A stretch of DNA of 64,000 nucleotides from Paenibacillus polymyxa (GCF_001719045.1 NZ_CP015423.1:1364001-1428000); one strand, 5' to 3'. Shown: positions 46,306 through 59,217, counted from the first letter of the stretch. A program made the numbers and translations. The notes: generated by a model from the sequence alone, not told the origin.

Positions 46306-47262
46306 CTATTGAAGCAACGACGACACATCATTATCTGGCAGTTCATGATTGGATTTGTAAGGATACCCGGCTTGATAAGGAATGAACTGCATTTGTACAT
46401 GGGTCACCTGTGGAAAACGGGCTAACAGTAGATTTTTGGCTCGATCGGCGATTTCCTGCGCTTCCTGTACCGTAATCCGCGGGTTCACACTTATCGTTAC
46501 ATCCACTGTTATGAAATGGCCTGTTTCCTGGGCATGTAAGTGCTCAACCGTTACAATACCATACACCCGTTGAATCGTCTCCATAAAGCGGCGGGAGTCT
46601 TCCTCCTGCAAGGGCTGTGCAGGAACCTGGTAAGCGGTATTCATTACCATCAAATATCCTTTGCGAAGCACCAGACAGGCTACCAGCAAAGCTGCGGTTG
46701 GATCAAGATATAATAATGCAGGCCATTCCATTGCTTCGCCAGTCATTGCACCGATCATGCCGATCAATGCAATCAACGATGCATACAGCGAGTAACGTTC
46801 ATGGTTAGCGTACCGATCTGCTTCCGCTTTATGACCATGTTTAATCGAATAGCGATATTGAAACTGAAATAACGCCTCTCTCAACACCAACGCAATAAAT
46901 ACGGTAGTTAATGCATACAGACTAGGAGCCTGCGGTTCCGAACTGCTTAATGAACGAACCGCCGAGATAGCTAGCTGAAGACCACTCATCAGCACTAAAA
47001 TAGCCAGCACTACAGATATGATCGTCCTAACTTTTTCACCGTTCCGCAACCGTGCCAGCATTCCGTGCCCTGTAGCACCCTTGGAAAACAGAAGCTCCTG
47101 CAAACGGGAAGCACTATCCGCAGCCGTGTGCAGTGCATCCCCCAACAACGCCTTGCTGTTTGCCGCATAACCGACGGTTCCCTTTAGAACAGCCAGCGCG
47201 AAATTGCCTACAATCCCGCTCAACGCCGCAGTTTCCAATGATCGGCTGCGTTCGCTATTCAC
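46306..47262 (-). CDS. Cation diffusion facilitator (CDF) family transporter
   Basis: This 318-residue metal/proton antiporter has six membrane helices and a C-terminal cytoplasmic domain (RVYGIVTVEHLHAQETGHFITVDVTI). The metal site includes D42, H46 and D50-type residues in LLGDALHTAADSA (HxxxD motif). The metal could be zinc, manganese, iron or cobalt. The gene sits between secF and recJ as in several Bacillales. Confidence 0.9.
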   Translation of the reverse strand: MNSERSRSLETAALSGIVGNFALAVLKGTVGYAANSKALLGDALHTAADSASRLQELLFSKGATGHGMLARLRNGEKVRTIISVVLAILVLMSGLQLAISAVRSLSSSEPQAPSLYALTTVFIALVLREALFQFQYRYSIKHGHKAEADRYANHERYSLYASLIALIGMIGAMTGEAMEWPALLYLDPTAALLVACLVLRKGYLMVMNTAYQVPAQPLQEEDSRRFMETIQRVYGIVTVEHLHAQETGHFITVDVTISVNPRITVQEAQEIADRAKNLLLARFPQVTHVQMQFIPYQAGYPYKSNHELPDNDVSSLLQ

Positions 47263-47401
47263 AACGTTTCCCCCTCAATCCTGAACTAACCCTTTCCTAA
47301 TAAAGCTCCATTCTAAAATAACCGAATTTCTCAAAACAAAAAACCATTCTCATTTAAGTGTCCACTATTGTGCCTTACTCAAGGTAAATCTCAAAACCTT
47401 A

Positions 47402-47432
47402 GAAAACCGCGCCCAGGCAGACGCGGCTTTCT
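47402..47432 (-). terminator. Terminator of secDF
   Basis: AGCCGCG pairs with CGCGGTT on the minus strand around TCTGCCTGGG and is followed by TTTCT. It lies 32 bases past the secF stop. Confidence 0.7.
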
Positions 47433-47463
47433 CTTTAATTTATACTACTGGTATTTACGTAAC

Positions 47464-48381
47464 TTAAGACTTTGCAGTTTTGGCCGCGCCCCCGCCGGCT
47501 GTCGGAGATTTTTGTTTTCCTTTCAAAGCTACCCACAGCGGACTGGCAATGAAAATGGAGGAATAAGCACCAAACAACAAACCAATGACCATCGCAAGTG
47601 AGAACATACGGATCGATTCGCCGCCAAATATGAACAAACATAAGGAGGCAATAAATACCGTAAACACGGTTGCAAGTGAACGAGTCATTGTCTGGGCAAT
47701 ACTGTGATCAACTACCTGCTCTAAGTCGTCCCTAGACTTCTTCTTCGCAAATCGTAGATTTTCCCGTATACGGTCAAAAATAACGACAGTGTCATTAATG
47801 GAGAAACCGACAATCGTCAGAATTGCCGTAATAAAGGTCAAATCCACCTCAAGCCGGAAAATCGAGAAAATACTGATGACGAGGAAGGCATCATGCAGCA
47901 ACGAAACAATTGCTGCAACGGCAAACCGCCATTCAAAACGGATTGAGATATAAATAGCGATAGCCACAGAAGCCAATAAAATCGCCCATAACGCATTTCG
48001 TTCTAGTTCTTGCGCCATTTCCGTATCCACTGTATTGACCTCAAAGGAGGCCTTCGGATCCAGTTCTTTATTAAAAGAAGTCTTAAAGTTATTCACTTGC
48101 TGATCCGTCAAAACCTGCGAGAAGCGAATACCGAAGCGTTCTTTACCCTGCGTATAATCGACCTCTTTGCCGATCTCCTGCTTGTTCAGCAAAGTCTGGA
48201 TCTGTTCTTGTGTAACTACTTTAGTCAGATTGACATCCACATTGGAACCGGAACGGAAATCCACCCCGTAATTCAGACCAAATATCGATAAGCTCAGAAT
48301 ACCAAGCAGTGTGATAATAATCGAGAACGTGTAAAACCACTTGCTCATCTTAATATATTTCAAGTTCCAATTAAAGCGCAC
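47464..48381 (-). CDS. secF: Protein translocase subunit SecF
   Basis: SecF works with SecD to pull exported proteins across the membrane using the proton gradient. The 305-residue protein has six membrane segments, a periplasm-facing loop (SNVDVNLTK...) and the conserved GFSINDTVVIFDRIRE. The GTG at 48381 overlaps the secD stop by 11 bases and has AAGGAG ten bases upstream; the frame also opens at a GTG at 48390. In B. subtilis SecD and SecF are fused, but here they are separate. Confidence 0.95.
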   Translation of the reverse strand: MRFNWNLKYIKMSKWFYTFSIIITLLGILSLSIFGLNYGVDFRSGSNVDVNLTKVVTQEQIQTLLNKQEIGKEVDYTQGKERFGIRFSQVLTDQQVNNFKTSFNKELDPKASFEVNTVDTEMAQELERNALWAILLASVAIAIYISIRFEWRFAVAAIVSLLHDAFLVISIFSIFRLEVDLTFITAILTIVGFSINDTVVIFDRIRENLRFAKKKSRDDLEQVVDHSIAQTMTRSLATVFTVFIASLCLFIFGGESIRMFSLAMVIGLLFGAYSSIFIASPLWVALKGKQKSPTAGGGAAKTAKS

Positions 48382-49627
48382 TGATATCACTCTCCTTCAC
48401 ACCAAAATACTTGGCCTTCTTCACAACATCCGCTTTAACCAGCAGATTGAGTAAGAAGCGGGAGAAGAAGATATTCGTCAAAATACTGGTGACAATATCA
48501 ACGATGAGCACCAAAGCGAATCCTCGAACGGAGCCTGTTCCCAGACCAAACATAACCGCTGCCGCTATAATTGTCGTAACATTGGCATCCATAACGGTAC
48601 GGAACGAAGCCTTACTACCTGCAATGACAGAAGAACGAATCGTTTTGCCTGACTTGATTTCTTCTTTAATCCGTTCATACGTAATGATATTGGCATCTAC
48701 CGCCATCCCGATCCCGAGCACGAAGGCTGCAATACCCGGAAGCGTAAGCACGAATCCACCCAAATAAAAGATGGCAAGCACCACCCAGGTATGAACGATG
48801 AGACAGAAACTAGCGACTAATCCCGGTACACGGAACATCGCAATCATAAATACCAGAATAATGATCGAGCCGATCAACCCAGCACGAATCGTCTGATCTA
48901 GTGACAATTGGCCCAGCGTAGCACCTACACTCTGAGAATATTTTTCCGTCAGTTTGAGCGGAAGGGCACCCAGATTAATTGTATCCGCCAGTTTATTCGC
49001 TTCATCACGAGTGTAGCTACCTGTGATTGACGCGCTACCGTCCGTTAATTCCCCACGTACTGTAGGTGCAGACAGCAATTCCTGATCCAGGAAAATAGCC
49101 AATTCTTTATTCAGAAGTCGCTTTGTGATTTCTGCAAATTTAGCTTTGTCCTTCACTTTGATACTAATCTCAGGTTGGTTCAGCTGATCATAGCCGACAA
49201 CAGCGCCATTCTCCACAAAATCATTACCGCGGAGCTCAATTTTGCTGTATTGGCCTGGCTTTTTAGCATCCGCTGCCGTTGCACTGCGGAAGGTCAACTC
49301 GGCAGGCTTTTTCAGCATAGAGCGCACTTCTGCTTCATTAGAGACACCAGCAAGCCGCACACGAATACGGTTGGTACCCTCTGTTGTTACTTCCGGCTCA
49401 GTTGTACCAAGCGCGTTTATCCGTCTCTCCAGACTTTGAGCTGTTTGTATAAGAGACTGGCTGGTTACACTCTGCCCGGCTTCCAAAGGCTGGGCTTCAT
49501 ATAAAATTTCAAAGCCTCCCTTTAAATCGAGGCCTAATTTTAAACTGTTCAGTAGGCCCGGGCTTGTCCCGATCATAACACCAGTAGTTATGAGCACGAC
49601 CACGATGAAACTTAGAATTCTCTTCAT
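48371..49627 (-). CDS. secD: Protein translocase subunit SecD
   Basis: SecD is the larger subunit of the SecDF export motor. The 418-residue protein starts MKRILSFIVVVLI with one helix, has the GLDLKGGFE motif, an extracytoplasmic P1-like domain and five C-terminal helices with GMAVDANIITYERIKEEI. AAAGGGG lies about 13 bases upstream of the ATG at 49627, so the start is a little uncertain; the frame runs to 49681. It is the first gene of secD-secF. Confidence 0.95.
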   Translation of the reverse strand: MKRILSFIVVVLITTGVMIGTSPGLLNSLKLGLDLKGGFEILYEAQPLEAGQSVTSQSLIQTAQSLERRINALGTTEPEVTTEGTNRIRVRLAGVSNEAEVRSMLKKPAELTFRSATAADAKKPGQYSKIELRGNDFVENGAVVGYDQLNQPEISIKVKDKAKFAEITKRLLNKELAIFLDQELLSAPTVRGELTDGSASITGSYTRDEANKLADTINLGALPLKLTEKYSQSVGATLGQLSLDQTIRAGLIGSIIILVFMIAMFRVPGLVASFCLIVHTWVVLAIFYLGGFVLTLPGIAAFVLGIGMAVDANIITYERIKEEIKSGKTIRSSVIAGSKASFRTVMDANVTTIIAAAVMFGLGTGSVRGFALVLIVDIVTSILTNIFFSRFLLNLLVKADVVKKAKYFGVKESDISAL

Positions 49628-49717
49628 TCCGTCCCATGTTCCCCTTTCATTCTCAATATTCCTATTATAGCTACCCCTCAAAAAGCAGTCAATTTGAACG
49701 CAAAAAAAGACCCCCTT

Positions 49718-49975
49718 CTATTCGAAAGTGGAGCCCCGTAATGCGGACATCGTCAAATAGTTCATAAAGCTCGTCGCTTTAAGGGAAAGTATATCATTAA
49801 CGAGCTTGTGCAGCGGAGGAATACCCTCCTTTTCATATTTATGGCTGACGCAATTCCACACGTCCTTACTTGTGACATGCTCATAGCCTACGAGAATCAA
49901 CTCGTCCGCCTTACTTTGACAGAGCATCTCAATTGCGTCATCCCAATCCTGCTCATTCAGCTCTTCCATACCCAC
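49718..49975 (-). CDS. comN: Post-transcriptional regulator ComN (YrzD family)
   Basis: This 85-residue soluble protein matches the ComN family with WDDAIEMLCQSKADELILVGY and VWNCVSHKYEKEG. In B. subtilis ComN acts on comE operon mRNA to promote competence protein production and is located next to secDF. The start is GTG with GGAGG ten bases upstream. A link to competence here is inferred from family and position. Confidence 0.88.
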   Translation of the reverse strand: MGMEELNEQDWDDAIEMLCQSKADELILVGYEHVTSKDVWNCVSHKYEKEGIPPLHKLVNDILSLKATSFMNYLTMSALRGSTFE

Positions 49976-50282
49976 GATGGCCGTTCCTCCTCCCAGCGAC
50001 TACCGGTTCCGCAGATCAGCAATTAGCGGGGTTATTGACTGCTTTGTAGAACATTTCTGTCCTGATCCTGGAAAACCCTTCTTTTCGTTGAAAATAGCCT
50101 TAAATCAACAATATATGCATTCATTTCGCTCGTCAATAGCAGAATTCACCACTCGCCCTCTTGTTGTCTAAATCACTTTGTTTCTGAACGGAAAAGCTTG
50201 TCATGAACATGGACAGGTCCAGCATATCTTCTAAAGTAATGCATAGACGCAGAATTACATTTTGGGGAAGAGGGAGTTGCGA
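49976..50282. other. Divergent intergenic region between comN and spoVB
   Basis: No ORF with a ribosome site and no clear hairpin is seen. The only suggestive element is a possible sigma-E promoter for spoVB near its right end. Confidence 0.5.
50222..50249 (+). promoter_or_regulatory. Possible sigma-E (mother-cell) promoter of spoVB
   Basis: GCATATC (50222-50228) and CATAGACG (50242-50249) lie 13 bases apart. The pair loosely resembles the sigma-E consensus (ATATT then CATACAAT). B. subtilis spoVB is a sigma-E gene. The -10 match is poor. Confidence 0.3.
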
Positions 50283-51857
50283 TTGAAAAAGCAGACTTTC
50301 ATCCATGGAGCAATCATTTTATTGGCAGCGGGAATTATTAACCGGATACTTGGTTTTATTCCCCGAATCGCACTCCCGCGTATCATCGGCCCCGAAGGAG
50401 TTGGCTTGTACCAACAGGGGTATCCCTTTTTTATCGTTCTGGTGACGCTTATTACAGGAGGCATCCCTCTTGCGGTAGCCAAGCTTGTAGCCGAAGCTGA
50501 AACGGCTGGACAGCCCGAAATGTCGCGGCGTATTTTGCACACCAGCCTGCGCTTCACCATTACACTCAGTCTGATCGCCATGGTGCTCTGTCTTGTGTTC
50601 GCGCCTTGGATCACAAGCCATCTCCTGACCGACAGTCGCGTGTATTATACATTTGTGAGCATGAGCCCAATGATTGTCATTGTAGCTGTTTCTTCAGCTT
50701 ATAGGGGCTATTTTCAGGGAAAGCAAAATATGATCCCTTCCGCCAGCTCCTCCATTGCGGAGACCGTTATACGCATTTTTTGCGTCATTTGGTTTGCTTA
50801 CTTGTTACTTCCCCATGGGGTAGACTACGCTGCTGCAGGTGCCATGCTCGGTGCTCTGGCGGGCGAATTCATTGGCATGATTGTACTGCTATGGCAATAC
50901 GTGTGTAACCAGCGAAAAGATCGCATCCTTCAGCCAAAGTCGCCTGTCCCCTCTTCTGAAGTTCATCCCGAGCAATCATCCGTTTTGTCACGTCTTATGT
51001 CTATATCCGTTCCCGTTACTGCTGGAAGGCTTGTCAGTTCCTTATCCTATTTGCTCGAATCTATCTTGTGCATGCGCAGCCTTGCCGTAGCAGGCATCGC
51101 AACTGGCGTGGCAACCGCACAGTATGGAGCCATGCAGGGCATGGTCATTCCTGTGTTATTACTACCTGGGGTTCTAACCAGTTCGCTAGCAGTTTCACTC
51201 GTTCCTTCGTTATCCGAAGCAGCAGCTAAGGGGCATATTACAGCCATTCACAAACGTCTACATCAATCGCTTCGGCTCGCTTTGGTTGCAGGAGCCCCAT
51301 TTGCCGTTATCATGTATGTATTGGCAGAACCTCTGTGTCTGCTACTCTACAATAATGGCGATATTGCAGGCATGCTTAAGCTCATGGCACCTTTTGCTCT
51401 TTTTATGTACATTCAGGCCCCGCTTCAGGCAGCACTTCAGGCATTAGACCGTCCTGGAAGTGCCTTATTAAATACCTTTATCGGAGCCGTTATCAAAATT
51501 GTACTGATCGTCTGGCTTGCTTCCCAACCTCAGTATGGTATCTATGGAGCTGTCATCGCCATTTGTATTAATAGTGCCATTGTTACTCTCCTTCACGGCT
51601 TCAGTGTCAGCAGACTGCTTCGCTTCCGCGTACGTTTGCTCGATTTCTGGAAGACCGGGATAGGCATGATCATCATGGCAGCAGCAGTATTATATACCTA
51701 CAGACATCTAACGATGTTCAACCAAATGTGGCTTCAGTTTATTTTTGCCGCAGGATTGGGAATTATACTGTACCTTTTCCTAATGACCTTGATCAAAATG
51801 ATTGATTGGGACAACCTTACACGCATTCCAATCCTGAGAAGATGGTTTAAAGCATAA
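50283..51857 (+). CDS. spoVB: Stage V sporulation protein B (MOP-family lipid flippase)
   Basis: SpoVB is a MATE/MOP-fold protein needed for spore cortex synthesis, probably as a lipid II or glycan-lipid flippase. The 524-residue protein has about 14 membrane helices and begins MKKQTFIHGAIILLAAGIIN, matching B. subtilis SpoVB. GPEGVGLYQQGYPFF follows. The TTG at 50283 has AGAGGGAG six bases upstream. Its stop is only five bases from the stop of the convergent DUF421 gene. Confidence 0.92.
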   Translation: MKKQTFIHGAIILLAAGIINRILGFIPRIALPRIIGPEGVGLYQQGYPFFIVLVTLITGGIPLAVAKLVAEAETAGQPEMSRRILHTSLRFTITLSLIAMVLCLVFAPWITSHLLTDSRVYYTFVSMSPMIVIVAVSSAYRGYFQGKQNMIPSASSSIAETVIRIFCVIWFAYLLLPHGVDYAAAGAMLGALAGEFIGMIVLLWQYVCNQRKDRILQPKSPVPSSEVHPEQSSVLSRLMSISVPVTAGRLVSSLSYLLESILCMRSLAVAGIATGVATAQYGAMQGMVIPVLLLPGVLTSSLAVSLVPSLSEAAAKGHITAIHKRLHQSLRLALVAGAPFAVIMYVLAEPLCLLLYNNGDIAGMLKLMAPFALFMYIQAPLQAALQALDRPGSALLNTFIGAVIKIVLIVWLASQPQYGIYGAVIAICINSAIVTLLHGFSVSRLLRFRVRLLDFWKTGIGMIIMAAAVLYTYRHLTMFNQMWLQFIFAAGLGIILYLFLMTLIKMIDWDNLTRIPILRRWFKA

Positions 51858-51862
51858 GAAAC

Positions 51863-52639
51863 CTAATCTGAAGATTTTCCATAGGCCGGTGGTGTAATGT
51901 ACACATCACCTCTATGGTTAACTGAGCATAAAAAAACATCCTTAAAATCTTTGTGTCCCTTCGCTTGAATTTGATTCTTAAGCCAAAAACGGTTCATATC
52001 CATCCGTTCCAAATTTCTATCCAGCACTTTGCCATCCATGATTAATGGAATAGGCAGTCCCTCATATCTAAACTTTCCACCGATTTGTGGAGAAGGATGG
52101 ACTTTATTCACCTGTTGCTCTTTGTTTGTCAAATCTGTTCCGTTTAATTCCTGCTTCATTTTCTCGTGTTCCACTCCATCATTATCATCCTTACCTATAA
52201 CCGTTAGCTTACCTGTCGTTTCCAAAATAACATATTCAACTTCGTCCAGACTTTCTATATTTTGTTCGCGAAGTTGTAACAGCAAGTCATCTAAATTATA
52301 ACGTTGTTTTACCATTTCATCCTTGTTTAATTGTCCATTAGAGTACAATACACTGGGCCTACCATCAAATAGTAAGCGCAGTCGCCGACTTTTCAGACTG
52401 AAAAATGAAATACCTATTTGCAAAATTAACAGCACTCCTAAAGGAATCAACCCTTCATAAAGTGGACGTTTTATATCCTCCAGGCTGAATACAGCAATTT
52501 CTGCAATCATAATGGATATGACGAGATCGAAAACAGACAATTTGCCGATCTCCCGTTTACCCATCAAGCGCATCACCAGATATACAATAAAATACATGAG
52601 CAGCGTCCGAAAAATATGAGCAAAAATATCGTGACTCAA
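51863..52639 (-). CDS. DUF421 membrane protein (YetF/YrbG-like)
   Basis: This 258-residue protein has three N-terminal membrane helices (about 8-100) with the family motif VMRLMGKREIGKLSVFDLVISIMIAE, followed by a DUF421 cytoplasmic domain with IIEDGK-like SVLYSNGQLNKDEM and YVILETTGKLTVI. Members in Bacillus affect germination or membrane stress; the molecular role is unknown. The TTG at 52639 has GGAGGAGG eight bases upstream; the frame continues to 52723 without a ribosome site. It lies where B. subtilis has yrbG. Confidence 0.85.
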   Translation of the reverse strand: MSHDIFAHIFRTLLMYFIVYLVMRLMGKREIGKLSVFDLVISIMIAEIAVFSLEDIKRPLYEGLIPLGVLLILQIGISFFSLKSRRLRLLFDGRPSVLYSNGQLNKDEMVKQRYNLDDLLLQLREQNIESLDEVEYVILETTGKLTVIGKDDNDGVEHEKMKQELNGTDLTNKEQQVNKVHPSPQIGGKFRYEGLPIPLIMDGKVLDRNLERMDMNRFWLKNQIQAKGHKDFKDVFLCSVNHRGDVYITPPAYGKSSD

Positions 52640-52845
52640 TATGTTCGCCTCCTCCCCTGTACTTGCAATAAGACATGAGTCGTTCATTGTACACGTATTC
52701 TGACCGTTCCTCACTTGGCTCATACAAAAAACAAAAGGCTAAATTATTGAAATAAAGAGAAAGACTGCTTGCGACTTGGTACTAAGCCGGGAGGCTTGGC
52801 CATAGAATGATAATAGTTCAAACCTTGGTACAGGAGGAATTATCA

Positions 52846-53235
52846 ATGGAGCTCATTCGCCGCTGGTGTTCGTTTCGTCTGGCCCATCCCATTTTATCTG
52901 GTTTATTTTATGCTTTTGCATGGATGCTGCTTGGCGCATTGATTCTTTCATTACTCTTGTGGCTGACACAGATGCAGGAACAGGACTTATCATTGTATAC
53001 GTACATCGTCCATGCATTCGCCATGCTATCTGGCGGCTTCGTCGCCGGTAAAAGATCCACAAACAAAGGCTGGTATCAAGGCGGTATTACAGGCATCCTG
53101 TATGGACTAATCGTTCTTCTGGTCGGTTTTCTGGCATTGGATGCGGGCATGAACGGCAAGGACCTGTTACACTTAGGTTTCGCGTTTGTCATAGGCGCAG
53201 GTGGTGGGATGTTTGGCATTAATCTCAACAAGTAA
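52846..53235 (+). CDS. TIGR04086 family membrane protein (YrzE-like)
   Basis: This 129-residue protein has four membrane helices with small-residue-rich packing motifs (GGFVAGKRS, GAGGGMFGIN). AGGAGG lies eight bases before the ATG. It matches the position of yrzE next to yajC in Bacillus. It is convergent with yajC and shares a bidirectional terminator. Function unknown. Confidence 0.8.
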   Translation: MELIRRWCSFRLAHPILSGLFYAFAWMLLGALILSLLLWLTQMQEQDLSLYTYIVHAFAMLSGGFVAGKRSTNKGWYQGGITGILYGLIVLLVGFLALDAGMNGKDLLHLGFAFVIGAGGGMFGINLNK

Positions 53236-53270
53236 TCAAATTGTTTGTATCCATGTAATAAAACAACACA

Positions 53271-53303
53271 AAAAAACCGAGCCTCCTTAAAGGCTCGGTT
53301 TTT
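53271..53303. terminator. Bidirectional terminator between the TIGR04086 gene and yajC
   Basis: AAAAACCGAGCC pairs perfectly with GGCTCGGTTTTT around TCCTTAAA. A- and T-runs on both sides serve both convergent genes. Confidence 0.95.
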
Positions 53304-53323
53304 GCATAACGGTCACCAGCATT

Positions 53324-53659
53324 TTACGATTTGGAAACAACTTCCTCAGATGCCGTGTCTTTTGCAATCGCGTTGCTGATTGCACTGCGGTCAAAGGTCA
53401 GCTTCGTGACATCATTCACACGCAAAACTACTACATCATCCGTAATCTCCATAATTGTACCGTGAAGACCTCCGATTGTAATTACTTTATCTCCCTTTTT
53501 CAAAGCTTGAAGCATCGTTTGACGCTGCTTTTGTTTTTTCTGATTCGGGCGAATCAGCAAGAAATAGAAGATTACAAACATCAGAGCCAGTGGCCAGATC
53601 ATTTGGAAAAGTCCGCCAGTTCCACCGGGTGCAGTAGCGGCTGTAGCAAAATGAAACAT
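53324..53659 (-). CDS. yajC: Preprotein translocase subunit YajC
   Basis: YajC is a small membrane partner of SecDF. The 111-residue protein has one N-terminal helix (about 18-38), then the diagnostic IRPNQKKQKQRQTMLQALK and GDKVITIGGLHGTI. It is the last gene of the group spoIID-like/queA/tgt/yajC. Confidence 0.95.
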   Translation of the reverse strand: MFHFATAATAPGGTGGLFQMIWPLALMFVIFYFLLIRPNQKKQKQRQTMLQALKKGDKVITIGGLHGTIMEITDDVVVLRVNDVTKLTFDRSAISNAIAKDTASEEVVSKS

Positions 53660-53693
53660 GTTAAATCCCCCTTTCGTATACTCTCCCTAAAAC

Positions 53694-55882
<2,189 letters not shown>

Positions 55883-55889
55883 ATATTGG

Positions 55890-57983
55890 TCAGTCCTTAA
55901 CTATATCCACATTTTTGTAATAGTGTTGCAAAATTTTCTTGTAATCATACCCCTGCTCGGCCAAACCGTTGGCACCCCATTGGGATAAGCCCAAACCATG
56001 ACCATTTCCTTTACCTGTAAAAATAAAGCTTTGTGTTTTGTCAATGACTCGTGCATGACGATCTTCATTCATGACGATCACCCCGTTACCACTTGAAGTA
56101 CTGCTGCCAGATGCGGACAGGATTTGAGTGCCTTGTGTACCACTTACATGAGAAGTAGCCCCATCAGCGCCTAATACAGTATAACTTCCGGTACTCGCAA
56201 TATCAAACAGTGTGCTCGGGAGTCCGCCCATTGCTGAGCGAAACATATCCGGATATTTCACTTTCAAAGGGGATCCGTTCGCTTCAACCTCCAACACTCG
56301 CCCTGATGGACCACGTTTGGTGACATCGAGGTGATTAATAGAGGAAGGCACCGTGCCCGTTACTTTCCCTTGCAGGGATTTAGCAAGCTGAGCTGACGTA
56401 AAGGGCCCCCGCACCCATGCATAGTCTCCGGACTGAGGCACCTTTTCTAATACAATGATCTCTTCGCCCGGCTGCGCCTTGGCTATTGGTGTAACCGTCG
56501 ATTGAATTTGGGGAATAGGACGCACATTTGTATTTTCCGCAGTGACGGTGATTTTGTCTAACCCCGCTTCTGTGACACCCTCCAGTTCCTTAGCATTATC
56601 CTCACGAATATACCCTGTCTTGCCACTGGAGAGAAGTACATGATACCACTCCTGTGCTCCTTTTTGCGCTGAAGTATCTCCCGAGCTGTCTACGCTGGCA
56701 AAGGCTTCGCCACCACTGTTCCACACCTCTGAGGCATCTGCTGTCACACCGCCCGCATTAGATGAAAATACAGCTTCGACCACTTTGCCGCCACTTTTAA
56801 TGACTTCACCAGCTGTTGCATCTACAGCCTCATTGACATTGGCATGTTCCGAGCTCTTACCGTTGTAAGCCTGGCTTAACGTGCCATCTACTACATTGCC
56901 GATCTGAAACCGATTGCCTTGAGCAAGCGCGTAGCTACGAGCCGCTACCGCTTGAACCTTGAGCGCTTCATCTGGCCATGAGGAATAGACCTCTGCTCCT
57001 ACCACGGAATACAAATACTGCTCCAGAGGAACTTCATTCACAAGCGCCAGCTGGCCTGACGTCATGGCAATCTCCATCTCGCCGCGATATGTACGCTGTG
57101 ATCTCTCCATCACTTGTATTCCATCATTACCGCCGTTGACAATTACCTTGCTATGATCAGAACCACTTAGCATGTAATGAGACATCACCTGCGAGCCAGT
57201 CGTGACTCCTGCTTCCTGTCTTATAATGAGGCCGGTTTGAGTAGCATTAACTTTAGACAGCGTGAGTCTCGGCTGCTTGCTCTCCAGCTCTGTTTTCAAA
57301 GCCGACAGCTTGCTGTCATTACTTTCTTCTCCAACCCATACAGCATACTGGCCTCTTGATTGAATTACAGTAAAAGCATCAAAGCCTGCCGCAGCAATTG
57401 TCGTTCGAACGAGATTAGCTTCCTGCTCGCTTCCGTAGCTTCCTGTGGACCAATGCTTGTTTCCCTTAACCTCGGCCTGCGCTCCGGTTGCGGAGGAAAT
57501 CCGCTGTACAGCAGCCTGCGCAGACTGCTCACTAGCATATATTCCCGCGTACACTTGATACACTGAGCTACCATTTTTTGAACCGATAAAAACCGTAGGT
57601 TTATCATTAGTCTTTTGCAGGGCTTGGGCCGCTTTTATCGCCGCTGCTTCATTTCCTTCAAGTACCTTCACCCGATAGCTGTCTACACTAAAACGAGCCG
57701 TACTGTCTGGCAGTCCCATCCAAGTTTGAAAACTGCCCCCACTGTTCTGTCCAACACTCAGACCTCCTGATGATTTCAAGGTTACAGCGGGGACTGTCGC
57801 TTTATATTTGCTACCTAGATCCGCAAAAATCACTACACGAATATCCTCTTGGGCGGCAGCAGCGTGAACGCCCGAAGACCAAGGTATGCACACTGTAGCT
57901 AATACCATAATCGCTGCTGCTCGTTTGGCCCGGCCCATCCATGCACCGAAAATACTTTTTCGGTTAAATGCTTCTCCACTCAT
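55890..57983 (-). CDS. SpoIID/LytB domain protein with SPOR and SH3-like regions
   Basis: This large exported protein of 697 residues is a presumed peptidoglycan hydrolase or amidase regulator. A signal peptide ([24 protein letters not shown]) occupies the N-terminus. Residues near 135-225 hold two SPOR-like repeats ([34 protein letters not shown]). The SpoIID domain follows ([35 protein letters not shown]). It is interrupted or followed by an SH3-like segment ([18 protein letters not shown]) and ends with [21 protein letters not shown]. It is far longer than sporulation SpoIID and could be vegetative. The ATG at 57983 has GGGGGAG six bases upstream. It is co-directional with queA. Confidence 0.88.
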   Translation of the reverse strand: MSGEAFNRKSIFGAWMGRAKRAAAIMVLATVCIPWSSGVHAAAAQEDIRVVIFADLGSKYKATVPAVTLKSSGGLSVGQNSGGSFQTWMGLPDSTARFSVDSYRVKVLEGNEAAAIKAAQALQKTNDKPTVFIGSKNGSSVYQVYAGIYASEQSAQAAVQRISSATGAQAEVKGNKHWSTGSYGSEQEANLVRTTIAAAGFDAFTVIQSRGQYAVWVGEESNDSKLSALKTELESKQPRLTLSKVNATQTGLIIRQEAGVTTGSQVMSHYMLSGSDHSKVIVNGGNDGIQVMERSQRTYRGEMEIAMTSGQLALVNEVPLEQYLYSVVGAEVYSSWPDEALKVQAVAARSYALAQGNRFQIGNVVDGTLSQAYNGKSSEHANVNEAVDATAGEVIKSGGKVVEAVFSSNAGGVTADASEVWNSGGEAFASVDSSGDTSAQKGAQEWYHVLLSSGKTGYIREDNAKELEGVTEAGLDKITVTAENTNVRPIPQIQSTVTPIAKAQPGEEIIVLEKVPQSGDYAWVRGPFTSAQLAKSLQGKVTGTVPSSINHLDVTKRGPSGRVLEVEANGSPLKVKYPDMFRSAMGGLPSTLFDIASTGSYTVLGADGATSHVSGTQGTQILSASGSSTSSGNGVIVMNEDRHARVIDKTQSFIFTGKGNGHGLGLSQWGANGLAEQGYDYKKILQHYYKNVDIVKD

Positions 57984-58209
57984 TTCTGGCTCCCCCAATC
58001 TAGCTGTCTAGCACTTATATTGCGTAATTTATCGGGATCTCGACCCTTGTCTATCCCTTTAAATACATCGGCGGAATAAACCAAAATATGAACCCGCTCG
58101 AATCTTACTTACACTCTCACTTCCCTCAATCATCCGTCAGCCAATATCGTATTCACCATAATTGCGTGTAATCATGCAATGATTTTTTGAAAAGCATCAT
58201 GTTTCCTAC

Positions 58210-59217
58210 TCACCGTGGATCCGTTGGCAGTGGGATTCCAAGGTGGCCATATGCCGCCGGAGTCACTGTTCGTCCCCGAGGTGTTCTTTGTAAAAGGCCA
58301 ATTTGTAACAAATAGGGCTCGTACACATCCTCAATTGTCTGACTCTCCTCACCAATAGTTGCAGCAATGGTGTCCAATCCTACAGGCCCGCCCCGGAATG
58401 AATGAATCATGGCCTTAAGCATTTTATGATCAATTTCATCCAGCCCGAGTGGATCTATTTGAAGTCTCTTTAGCGCCTCTGCAGCCAACTCAGAATGAAT
58501 AATACCGTCTCCAGCAACCTGGGCAAAATCACGCACCCTTTTTAACAGTCGGTTAGCAATACGCGGGGTCCCCCGTGAACGCAATGCGATTTCCTCCGCC
58601 GCATCCCCAACAATCTCAATCTCCATAATATCCGCATTCCTAGACACGATGTAAGCCAGCTCGTCTGTCGTATAAAACTCTAATCGACTAATAACACCAA
58701 ACCGGTCACGCAATGGCGCAGAGAGCAGCCCAGCGCGCGTAGTGGCCCCTATAAGGGTAAAGGGTGGCAAATCCAGACGGACCGAACGTGCACTCGGGCC
58801 TTTGCCAATCATAATGTCCAGCGCAAAATCCTCCATCGCCGGATACATGACTTCTTCCACCGTACGATGAAGGCGATGAATCTCATCAATGAACAAAACA
58901 TCACCCTCTTGAAGATTGGTCAGCAATGCTGCCAAATCTCCCGGTCTTTCAATTGCAGGACCTGAAGTCGTACGCAAATTAACCCCCAACTCATTGGCGA
59001 TAATGTTAGCAAGAGTTGTTTTACCCAACCCAGGCGGTCCGTACAACAGTACATGGTCCAACGCTTCTTTACGCATTTTGGCCGCTTCAATATATACTTT
59101 CAGATTTTCCTTAACCTGATTTTGCCCGATATATTCATTTAGATAACGGGGGCGAAGGCTTAGCTCCGCCGTCTGGTCTTCCATCATCAAATTGGCGGAA
59201 ATAATCCGGTCATCCAT
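58210..59217 (-). CDS. ruvB: Holliday junction branch migration ATPase RuvB
   Basis: RuvB is the AAA+ motor that drives branch migration with RuvA. The 335-residue protein has [12 protein letters not shown], the Walker [10 protein letters not shown] near 60, the Walker [10 protein letters not shown] and the C-terminal winged helix with RTPRGR. It follows ruvA by 50 bases. About 225 bases separate it from the SpoIID-like gene, with no terminator seen. Confidence 0.97.
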   Translation of the reverse strand: MDDRIISANLMMEDQTAELSLRPRYLNEYIGQNQVKENLKVYIEAAKMRKEALDHVLLYGPPGLGKTTLANIIANELGVNLRTTSGPAIERPGDLAALLTNLQEGDVLFIDEIHRLHRTVEEVMYPAMEDFALDIMIGKGPSARSVRLDLPPFTLIGATTRAGLLSAPLRDRFGVISRLEFYTTDELAYIVSRNADIMEIEIVGDAAEEIALRSRGTPRIANRLLKRVRDFAQVAGDGIIHSELAAEALKRLQIDPLGLDEIDHKMLKAMIHSFRGGPVGLDTIAATIGEESQTIEDVYEPYLLQIGLLQRTPRGRTVTPAAYGHLGIPLPTDPR

